Origin: Pontederia crassipes
Lineage: Eukaryota > Streptophyta > Magnoliopsida > Commelinales > Pontederiaceae
Assembly: GCA_030549335.1 (NCBI GenBank)
Contig: CM060196.1
Span: forward strand, 70,950,139 to 71,014,138
DNA length: 64,000 nt
Direction: 5' to 3'
The position numbers were made by a program, and so were the translations under genes. A model generated the notes under the pieces. It ran no database searches. It was not told the DNA's origin and saw only the letters and a list, made by a program, of their open reading frames with translations. The stretch's first letter is position 1; each line of letters starts with the position of its first letter. This document shows, in pieces, positions 11,901-23,900 of the stretch.

Positions 11901-14900
11901 CAAGAATTTGGCCGTCCAGGAGTCCTCCAAAAAAAAGGTTGGCATGCCAGATGATGATGCATCCGCCTCACTGTCCCACCGCATGGAGGAGGAAGTCGGA
12001 CATGCATCTACCTCCGATCTGAGCCCACGTCGTCGGGCTGTACTTTTGCAGTTTGGTCTCTTGGAGAAGGGTCACATCGGCCTCCTACTCTCCAAGGTAA
12101 CTACCTTGGGTGAATTGATGTTTTAACTAAAAAAGCAGATTTTACAAAGTGAGCCGCGGAAGCACAAAACCGATTCGATAAATTTTAAATCCAAACACAA
12201 TTATGCACAACTTTAAACAAAATAGAGTGAGAGGGATAGAGAGAACAAACATAAAGAGGCAAGGTCATTTGTTGATGAGGCTTGGTCATACCTTACTTTA
12301 CGTCCCCGATGGACTTCTCCATCTCGACACCGCTGGAGATTACACTCACTTCCTTTCTTCCAAAGGGGGCAAGGAAGAAGCCCTTTACACCTCACGCATT
12401 TTTTTTTTCAATTTGAAAGGTAAGGCACATCTCTTCTCCGCTGAAGCTTTCCTCACTAATTTCTTATCACTCATGAGTTAAACAACTATTATAATATTAC
12501 AAAAACACTCTCCTATCTCTCTTTTATAATTTGAAATCGCACAAGAATAAAAGACAAGAAATGAAAGATTTGCTAGTTGGAGCTCGAGTGAACTTCACAA
12601 ATGTTCTCCTTTAGTTTCCTCAAAAGTTTTGGCCTCCTTGAAGTGTTTGAATCTCTTTTATAACCTCCAACCTTCTCCATAACCATTGGCACTCAAAATT
12701 AGCCGTTTTATACATTTCAGCATTGAAGTGGCCGGTCCACTCTTCTTAGTGGACGTCCGCTTTGAGTAGCTGTTGCACATCAATTTTTGGAGCAGGTGTC
12801 CTCTTTTCAGAGCGGTCATTCCAAATAGAAATTGAACATATTCAAATATTGACATCAAGTTCAATTCATAAAATAATCCATTCATAACTAAATTTTTCAT
12901 CACTTTAAATATAAATTGAACATATTCAAGGTTTGCGTCATCAAAATATAATTGGTTAGAGCATGAAAACTTTGTTCCTACAAAATGTTGTGCTCCATCC
13001 TAGATCTAGAAACGTTAGATCACCATGAGCAGGTTTCAGCATTCGCAATCTTCGCTACACCCATTGGGCTCTCCTAGCGCGGTGGATTGGGGCGGATCGG
13101 ACTCGAGGATAACTTATGGCGCGTAGTCTTCTTCACCTACTATGAGCAAGATCTGGCATGGGAGTCTCATGCTATCCTACTACGTGGGGCATCATCTTTT
13201 TGGTGTGGAGTTGCAGCTTTATTTCTGCTAGTGCGGCCATTCATGGCACCCACACTCGGCTTTGATGAGGCCTTTTTCATTCTGGCAGCATGACTAGCTA
13301 CCTAGGGACCTGTTATCAGCATCTTTTCCCCGACTATGGGCGTCAGTGGCGTGCCTTGGTTGCGGAGGCATGGTCAGAAACCGGTGGACTGGGTACCAGT
13401 TTTCGCACCCCTCTTTTTAGATCATCACTCTAAGACTAGCACATTTCGGAACTTATGGCACATCACCAACGGATCGCCCCCTTCCAGCTGGACCCCTCCA
13501 GGATGGACGGATGGGTTTGGCTTTCAAAGACCTTCACAGTCCGCAGCCTCTACCTTCGATTCCTTCCTGCCACCACATCCCGGGATATTTTCAGTGCGGA
13601 CTGCAGGTTCATTTGGAACTCTCTATGTGCCACTTAAAATCGAGATCTTTTTTTGGCTTATGTGGTGTGTCAAGATCCTTACAAGAGTTATTGGGTGAGA
13701 TGGTCGAGATACATCTGTTCTTCGAGTGCGTGGTAGCCCAGCCCAGGAGGTATGGACACGGATGAGCACCATGGGCCTCTTTCCTTTAGTGCCAGAGACC
13801 TTTTGGCAGTCACTCAATGCTCTTGCTGGTTGGAGCCAAGGTTGAGAGCTGCTGATTTTCTTGACCAGTATCTGGCCCTTATGGCTCCGGCGTAAGCAAG
13901 TAATTTTTTTCTGGGGAGAGATGCCATGTTGAGAATATTTTACATCATCTCTTTTTTTTCCTTCAGGAATCGAGGGTTTGGCTAGGGGCTCTACATCCCC
14001 TCCTTTTCTTTTGTAGCATACACTTGGGCATGTGATTTTTTTATATTATATATATACACACGCGCGTGAATGGCAACCATAAATTTTCATTGTCATCCTT
14101 TTCTCACTCGAAAAAGAAAAAAAAAAGAAATGTTGTGCTCCATATAGCCCCTCATAGTCCCATGATTTGTCCCGCCCATTGTGCCAGAGGGCACGATTGG
14201 TCCAGCAAAGATTCGGAAGTCCAAGCTCACCTTGCAATACTGGTCGGCAAAACTTCTTCCATGCTTCCAAACACATCTGAAACCTATCTATATTGCAGCC
14301 GCGCAAAAAAAATCTGTTGTTCAGTGTGTCCGTATGCCCCTCAACTTGTGCTTAACATGTAATATATGGGAAGGAACGAAAGAACAGATTTCTAGCAACA
14401 AAACTGTCGTGACATCAGTTACAACGAAATCAAGAGCTCTATCAACTGGTCAATCTCTCGAAGATGAATTGCTAATTATAACTCATTAGTTTCTAATAAC
14501 TTGTATGTTGCTGTGGATCAACTAGATGAAGAAATTGTTGAAAAAAATTAGATTTATCCAGATATTGAGGGAGAGCTCATTTATTTCCTGAAGGGGATGC
14601 TAAGACAAAATTGGCATATCATCTTCTATTACTCAAGATGGAGTTAATGAAGTCATTGTTGATCAAGAGACTGATGGGTTTAACACCAATACCAGAAATA
14701 GAAGAAAAAAATGATAACAAAGTTCTCTGTGAAAAAAGAGTGATGGGACTCCCAACTGCGCATCCCACACCGGTTTCAACATTTTGGCGTGGAATTTCCA
14801 CTAGTTCTTGGAACCCTATTAAAGCACATGTGTGGGAGAAAGAATTATTCAGAGGTATTATCTTGGGGGCACCTTTGACACTAGTGGGACACGTGGTTCT

Positions 14901-17900
14901 CACATATGATGTCCCACAAACATACTGTTAGTAGTACTTAGAGTTATCAGAATGTGACTTACATCCACATCTTTATAGGAAAAAGATGCTACATTGAGAA
15001 TATTGTATATTGCCCTCTCGAAAAAGATGCTACACGATGGTCTTTCGAAGGTTATGAAGAATGAAGAGGCAGTGGAAATTGCTAGAAAAATTAAAGATCC
15101 ACAAGCAGGCAATTAACCAGGGAAGCACTGAACAAAGATAGCAAGGATGATATATCATGCATCGTCGTTCGATTTAGTGCATAACATCATCTATTCATTC
15201 TGTTTAAATTAATAATAGTGTTCAGTCACCAAAACTCCGCCTATATTTTATAGCCGGTCCCAAGCCCGGATAAAGGAGGAGGGTTGTGTTAGGCCCCGAC
15301 AGCCAGCATAAAATTCTGTCGAATCTTATGAACATGGATCAACGAATATATTCGGAATGACGTCGTATGATCCATGAGCCGACCCCACCTAGTGGGATAA
15401 GGCTTTGTTGTTGTTGTTGTTGTTGTTGCCCTCTCGAAACAATATATTTTCCTCTTTCATTTTTTGGCTAGATAGTGAGTGGAGCTTTTTCATTATAAAG
15501 GAATAAATTTAAATAGAATGAAATTCTTATTGTTTCTGTCACTCATACTGGCCACTAATAAATTTCTATGCAGGCTATTGGATCAGAACTTACTTTTTAC
15601 AACAGCTCAAAAGGCGTTACTCTATCAACAGTACTTTCAAAGACTATGCATGCCCAGCTAGATGTATTCTCGAAGTACGTCATTATTTTTTGTGGATTGC
15701 ATTATATAGAGCCATGTTAGCTATTGGTAATAGTTTTCTTCAACAATCTGTTATCACAAGTCTACTTGTCAGCTATCTATTACCATTGTGTTATGCTGTC
15801 TAACCAATCCTAGTCCTTTAGGATTCCTCTTCTAGATGGTGAAATGTGAAGAACTTTGAGATTGAATGCTGAACAGGTACAGAAGAAAGTATTGGGATTT
15901 CAAAAGAGGAATTCTATCACCAAATATAATGAACAATCCTATCATTATCATCATAGGACAATTGAAAGTAGATGCCATGATGTATGCGGAATACTTCAAC
16001 CAAACAGGAAACCTAGCTATAAGTGATTTCGCAGTCCCATCCTTTTATAAAATATCGAAAACTCAGTGAATCACCTCCTTGTTAAGAATGTTAACAACTT
16101 GAACTTGATAGCTACATAATGCTTACAAATTTAGTCATCCCAGAATGGTCATCCTACTTGGTCCACGGACTTTAATGATGATTTTCAACCAAAATAACTC
16201 ACAAACTTGTTGTTGCACATAAATTTTAACTCTTATGATAATCATGGCTCCTTGTTTGATTTTTCTATGGAATAACTACGTCAATGCATGTGGATCAACT
16301 TAATTCTGCATTTGTGGGCGTGGACTATATTAAGTCTAGATCCTCTACTAGATAAAATCAGTTGCATCATCTGGTTGTCATCCTTCCTTCTAAAAAAAAA
16401 ATCAGTTGCATCAATATGGTAGAAGTAAATAATCAACAAATGAAACCCAAAACTGGTGAGATGCAACTTTTGCTTTCCTGATTTTTACTGAATAGAGGGT
16501 AAGAGATGTTGTAATGTCATTGTTTATTCTTTTTCCAGTGTAAAGGTTCTTGACTTTTTTTATTAAAGAAAGGATGACTCTGCTATTATATTTGTTGTTC
16601 AATACTAAATTTTTTTTTGTTAAATTTCATCTTCTTAATTAACTTCATATGTTTAGTTTTTCAATAAAGTTCTATCTTGCATTTGGAGGTTTTTCTGTGA
16701 ATCGTCTTATTATCGAAACTAGCAATGGCGGTAGATGCAACCAAGTTTTGTCGCTGCTAATGCATGAAAGAATCTTGCTTGGAGTTCTATTAAAATTAAT
16801 TTATTGCTCGAATGACATTGGTAAAACATTTTAAAACGATTACAGGTTGATCATCAAGGGTGATAGCTTTGAAGTTAGTGCAATGACACTTGGTTTCACT
16901 GTCGAGAGTAATGGAATCAGAGTGTTGGAGCCTTTTGATACCAGCTTTGAATTCTCTAATACTTCTGGCAAAACAAATATTCATTTTTCCATATCTGATA
17001 TATATATGAATTTCACCTTCAGCATCCTCACAGTTCTTTTATCTTTTGAGGAAGATATTTTGGCATTTCTAAGGAGATCATCAAAGAAAGCTTTAGTTGT
17101 CTGCTCGCAGTTCAATAAAATTTTTACCATCCAGAGTAAGCGAGTTTATATTTCTCCTCACTTGAATGCAGACCCTGCTTGATCCGGATTTGATTCTTGT
17201 TTTATTTTGTCTTGTTTTATTTGGCAAAATATTCTGACCGAATCTTCATTTGTCTACTTGCTTATATTAGATCACCTGAAAGATCAAACATATGCTTTCT
17301 GGAGACCACAGGCACCATCAGGATTTGCTGTTCTAGGAGATTGCTTGACTCCATTGTTTGTCGACTTCTCTCTCACTTTCTCATATAGTTTTGGATTTTG
17401 AGCCAGTTCATATTTACTCTATTTCTTATGACAGGAATGAACCGCCGACAAAAGGAGTTATTGCTATAAATACCACTTTAGTGAAAGTCAAGAGGCCGGT
17501 CTCCTACAGGCTCATACGAACATTTAGTGCTAATATCGTTGCTGATAATGATACTCAGGATAGGTGCAGCAGCTGCTCTATTTGGTTTCCTGTTGCACCC
17601 AATGGTTATGTTGCTATAGGCTGTGTTGCTGCTATCGGAGAAATAGAACCACCACTCTCATCTGGTTTGTGTATATTGGCTTCACTGGTTTCACCATCCA
17701 TGTTGAAGGATTGTATTGCTCTCAATTTAAGCGAAATGTATGTTTTCTTTCTTACCATGTAAGTTAGCGATATCAGTCACTGCTGTCCCTTGGTTCTTAT
17801 TCATTTCTCATTTTTCAGGAATTCTTCTAACATGGTACTTTGGCGAGCAGAGAACTCTTTTGGATCCTTTTTGCCTGCTGATCCTACTGATATGAATTTA

Positions 17901-20900
17901 ATTGGTAAGCCTTATGAGCTTCGCCATGTGCTGTTTGGCCAATTGGATAGCACTGCTAGTACTTTCAGAAGTTCCACATGGCATAACACTACGGGAAGCG
18001 ATGTCCATTCTCCTCAGCCGGAGACGACAAGATTCTTGACCTCTGGTCACCTCTTTGAAGCTGTAGCAACTTTTAAACTGGTATGGTGGAATCAAGGTGC
18101 AACCTCCCGAAAAAAGCTGTCAATATGGCGTCCGGTTGCCCCACCTGGGATGGTTTTTCTTGGTGACATTGCTGTTCAAGGGTACTTATATCATCTTTAA
18201 TTAATTGTTTTACATATATAAGTTCATTTCATATTTTCAAACTTTTTACTATTGGCATCTACTGTCCGGAGTGTAGGTATGAACCTCCAAATGCAGCTTT
18301 TGTTCTTCATGATAGTCAAGATGAAGATATTCTTAAAGCCCCTCAAGATTTCCAACTGGTTGGTCGTATTAAGAAGCAGAAGGGGGCTGAAAGTATATCT
18401 TTCTGGTTACCTCAAGCTCCCCCTGGATTTGTTGCTTTGGGATGTGTTGCATCTAAGAACTCACCCAAGATCGATGAGCTTAGTTCTTTAAGGTGCATTC
18501 GGAGCGACATGGTTACCGGTGATCAATTTGCTGAAGATAGCGTGTGGGATACATCTGAATCAAGGGTTTCAGCACCCTTTAGCTTATGGAGCGTGGGCAG
18601 CAATTTTGGGACATTCATTGTTAGAAGTGGATTCAAGAAACCTCCTAGAAGATTTGCTTTAAACATTGCAGGACCATCTGAATCCAATAGCTCAGATGAT
18701 ACTGTGATCGATGGGGAAATTAAGGCCTTCTCTGCAGCAGTTCTTGATGACTACGGAGGATTGGTGAATATCACTAATGTGCTAAATTTAGGAAGTGTCA
18801 CTTTTTTCCATTAGTGTGATTCATTCATTGAGCATTTTAAAAACTTCTGCATCTCCAGAGAGCATGTCATTCTTGCATTTCACTTTTCCTTTGGCTTCTG
18901 CAGATGGTTCCTCTCTTTAATGTGAGTTTGGATATGATTTCATATAGTCTACATGGAAGAAAAGACTACATGAATTCCTCTGCAAGCTTTTCCTTATCTG
19001 CAAGGTCATTCAATGACAAATACAATGCATGGGAACCACTCATTGAGCCCCTAGATGGATTTTTGAGGTAAAACTTAGGCTCAAATTTTCACATGTTAGT
19101 GTAGGTTTTTTGTGGTCAAAATATTTAGGCTGATTTTCAATCTTTTAAATCGTAGCCATGAGGATACTTTTGTGGTTTTCAGTAGAGTGAAAGATATGTA
19201 TTTCTAATGATTGATACACGACTACATAGATCTCTCGATTGTTTTTTGGTGCATTGTAATCTTGAAAGGTACTGATCTCTTTCAGAGGTTTCCCGCCTCT
19301 GGATGTAGCTAGACTAATTTGCCTGAAGAAAATATTCACTCAATGTTGTCAATGTATAACATTAAGATGTACAGATGTGGTTCTCAGCGGAAGATCTAGG
19401 AACTATATTAATGTTCTACTTCATTAGTTCTGCTAGAGCTTTATTTTTTCAGCATTTTCTTCTATGATCAAGATTAAAATTTCTCCTCTTATCTACTTAC
19501 TTAGGATAATTGACCAAAAAAAATCCTTAATAACAACGAGTAATGGTCTGTCAACCATATTCATGGAGAAGAGATGATATATTGGGAATATTGGACATCG
19601 TACATTTTTTCTTTTGAGGGATTGAGGTTTTGGAAAGACTGTTGCTCGTTTTCTGGTAGCTACAATAACTTCATAGCTCACACATACAAACGTATATTTT
19701 ATGCTTGTCTACTTAATATGGATGGACAACTCGATAAGTTGTAGTTGTCCTTTTCCCTCTCAAGAAGAAAAAGGAATATCGGTGACTATGATATTAATTG
19801 CAAGCAATCTGCAAAAGTAAATGATAAAGAGGATAGTGAGCCCCGCTAGAAATAAAGTGGATAGTGAGTCATACTTCATTAAAAATACTTGGAATTGGAG
19901 AACGTAAATAATGCATAAAAAACAGGAGACAATGTTCAGGACAACAGTACTACGTATAACTGTATAAATATTGTGCATGTTATTTCTTATCAAATATCAG
20001 GTTGAAAGTTTCAAAAAAGTCTTTTCCTTTTTTAAATATCTTCAAGTGGATTGCTGTCAGTTAGATATGTTATTAAACCCCAATTTACATTTCATTTGAT
20101 CCTATTATCAGCCCATTAGTATTGGTGAACTAATAGTGGATCCAATAGTGATGAGCACAAGTGTGCATCTCAGATCTTGCACTCTCCTGTCTTGAGAAGT
20201 TGAAAATATGTAAACATGAGTCACGAGATGGCAAGCCCCGTTTGGCTTGGGAGAGTACCATGGAGAAAAGCCCTCACTCCTACTTTTCTAACCAAACCAC
20301 ATTTTTTTGGACGGGTGGACCCCACATTAATCATTACTAGAATGAGAAAATAGAGGAGTTTTGTGTTCGTGGTCCACTGAAGAACAGAGTTACTCTTGCT
20401 GGGTTAACAGGTTTGGAATATTGGTTGGAACAAATACTCATAATCTAAGAACAAAAAAATGGTGCCATTCAGGGCCGTAATGTTTTATATAGATTTACCG
20501 TGTAGCTCCTGTTCAAAGACAATGCTTGCCCTATGTAGGTGAAGATCATGACATCTTCCCAAGCAAGATAGTTCCATGTTTATTGCCTCTACCGAAGCCT
20601 TCTCAAACTGCATCCAAGCATTGGTAAACGTCTTCTGGCATATTTTGCACTCTGTACTTAGCAGACAAATGCCAAGACTGGCACGGGTTTTCCATGATAT
20701 ATAAAGGGCTGTTTAAGAAAGGTTAAGATTGTTTATGGTCTTCCCATTAGATTTCATAATAAGCTGTTTCCATGAGTTGACCATTCTGTTCACTGTAAGG
20801 AATTTTAACATCACGTGAAGGATTATCCTATGTTCCGCAGAATTACAAACCTCATATGTAATTCTCTCTTATTAATTTGTTCATGTGGTTGAAGCTTCCG

Positions 20901-23900
20901 GATTATCATTTTAAGTTTGAGACAAAAATGCCAACTTGTGTGTAAACTACAGGTATCAATATGATCTAAATGCGCCAGGTGCTTCCACTCAAGTTCGCAT
21001 AACTTCCACAAGAGATATGAACATCAACTTTTCTGTTTCTAATGCAAACATGATTATTCAAGCTTATGCCAGCTGGAATAATCTTAATCAAATTGATGCA
21101 TCCTACAACAGGATGGTAAGTGATCTCTCGTATACAAAGTGGAACGTAGAAGTTTATGGGTTACTGTATCTTTTTCAGAAGTATCTCCATGTTATGTCAT
21201 TTCTCAGGAAGAGGTTTCTCCTACACATGAGAGATCGATCATCAATGTGCAACATAGGAGAAATCATTACATTGTTCCTCAAAACAAGCTGGGCCAAGAC
21301 ATATATATACGTGCTACTGGACATAACAGAATCTTAGACACTGTGAAGTTGCCATCTGGAGACAGTAAACGTGTAAAGGTTCCAGTTTCCAGAAACATGA
21401 TGGATTCCCATTCAAAAGAGAAAGAAGATCGGATAGACTGGTCTATGGTGACAATTGTTATTGCTGATGCTGAGGTAAGATTTTATTGTCATTTCACTTT
21501 CTTCGTTGACTGCAGAATGGTAAATTTCACATAGGGGTGAGCACGGGCTGGGACGACCCGGTCGCCCCGGCCTGCACCGGCCTGGGATTCCCGGTTTTTT
21601 TCCCAGCCCAGTTACCTATTGGGCCGGGACCGGGTCCGAGTTGTAAAAACCCGGACCGTGTCAAGACCTGGTATCATATATAATATTAATATATTAAATT
21701 ATTTCAATATATTATGTTAATATATTAAATTATTTAAAAATATTATATATACGTTTATTTTAATTTAAAATTTATAGTTTATTATATATAGTAAACATAC
21801 AACATATTATATTATTATATATGCATTTTAATTTATAATTATTATATTTATATAATAGTATTAAACATTTTTTTATATTATATTTAATTTTTTTATTAAT
21901 TATGGTCAAATTGGGACAAAAACCGAGAATCTCCCGTTTTTTGTCCTGGTCCCGGCTGGGACCGGGTCTGGGACCGGGACGTTTTCTAAAAAACCCGGGC
22001 AAAACTGGGTCGGGACCGGGTCGGCCGAAACCCGGTCCTGAACCCGATTTTGCTCACCCCTTACAAAAATTGTTTTTAATGGCTTTGTATCTTTCTCCCT
22101 CAAAAAAATTCCTTCTCAATGTGGCAATATAAAAGATGAATATCAAATGTATATTTCTCTATGTTATTGAACTTGGAAGTGATCCATGCTTCTTGCTGAG
22201 GTATTCAGTTATGAAGTCAAAATAATATGCTCTGCAAGATCTCACTTTTGAAATTGTGTACTTTTATGAGCACATGGAGTTACGGAAAATCATATTCCTG
22301 CAGTTGATTTTTATTCTTAAATTAACAAAAACTTGTAAAGAAGAATGGAATTGTCAAACCTTCACATAGCATAAAGTGTCATTCTACTATACCCTCAACA
22401 GGGCTCCAAGATCATCCTATCCGATAATGGAAGGTTAACTGATTAAAATGTTGACAGTGGTACACATCAACATTTTCCCTCTTCCACGCTAAATTAAAAA
22501 AAAAAGTGCCACATCAACGTTTTCACTCTTCCACAGCGCTGCTGTCCTTTTTCTAATTGCTTTATTTTAGTTTTTTATTATTTTTAAATTTGAATGGAGA
22601 GAAAATGTTGATGTGGAACATTATTTTTTTTTAAGTTGACGTGCAGAGAAAAACTCCGCCTATATTTTATAGCCGGTCCCAAGCCCGGATAAAGGAGGAG
22701 GGTTGTGTTAGGCCCCGACAGCCAACATAAAATCATGTCGAATCTTATGAACATGGATCAACGAATATATTGTGTTAATGCTAGGTCGTTACCCGTAAGT
22801 AACGCGCTGTACAGCTCGGGTACAGTGATAAGAGAGCAAGAGCCGCTGCATCCTCGCCTGAATGCAGTGTTAAATGAGCAAGGGCTACCGCACTCTAATG
22901 GACGGAGGCGGTTAAAGAAGCTAGTTCATGAGACTAAGGTCAGATTAGGTTCTTGGAACATTGGGACGTTGAATGGGAAGCGCCTCGAGGTGGCACAAGT
23001 AATGGACCAGCGTAAGATTAGTATCTTATGCTTGCAAGAAACTAGATGGGTAGGAGAGGGAAGTAAAGAGATTAGGTTAAATGGTTCCAAACTTTGGTAC
23101 ACAGGTAAGGTAAATGGAAGGAATGGTGTTGGTATTATCGCGGATGCAGAATGGAGGAAGAATGTTGTGGAAGTTAAAAGGATTGAGGATCGAATCATAT
23201 CCGTGAAAGTAATTGTTGGAAAGGAGACTATGAACATTATTAGTGCATATGCACCCCAAGTAGGAGCAGAATCACATCTCAAGGAGAAGTTTTGGGCAGA
23301 TATGGAGGGTTTGATTGAAAGTATACCAACAACCGAGAAAGTTTATATTGGGGGAGACCTTAATGGACATGTTGGTAAAGAGGCAGGACCACATGCAAGG
23401 GTTCATGGTGGTTTTGGTTTTGGGGAGTTGAATGAGGAAGGACAAACTATTATTGATTTTTCTTTAGCATACGACCTTAAGATTATCAACACTTGTTTTA
23501 GGAAGAGAGAGGAACATTTAATCACATACAAAAGTGGAACTCATAGGTCTCAAATCGATTTTTTCTTGATAAGAAATATTGATAAAAGACGTTGCACTAA
23601 TTGCAAAGTAATTCCTGGGCATGGGGTGACTACACAACATAGATTGTTAGTTCTTGATATGCAAATAAAATGTATAAAACCAAAATCCCGAACAGTTTTT
23701 GATCGAAAGATCAAGTGGTGGCAGTTAAAGGGGGAGAAGCGAGAGACTTTTAGAAGTAAGTTATTAGAGGAAAGTGTGTGGGAGTTAGAAGGAGATGCTA
23801 GTATCATGTGGAAGAATGTGGCAAAAAAGGTTGAAATGGTTGCTAAAGCCATTTTAGGAGAATCAAAAGGTTTTGGACCACGAGATAAGGAGACTTGGTG

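Noticed and set aside
15427..15439. TSD for the plus RTE short element alone (flank at 15220-15232)
   Set aside because: The sequence just 5' of the element (CAGTCACCAAA) does not match the 3' flank; the match lies at 15011 instead, which led to the chimeric-unit reading.
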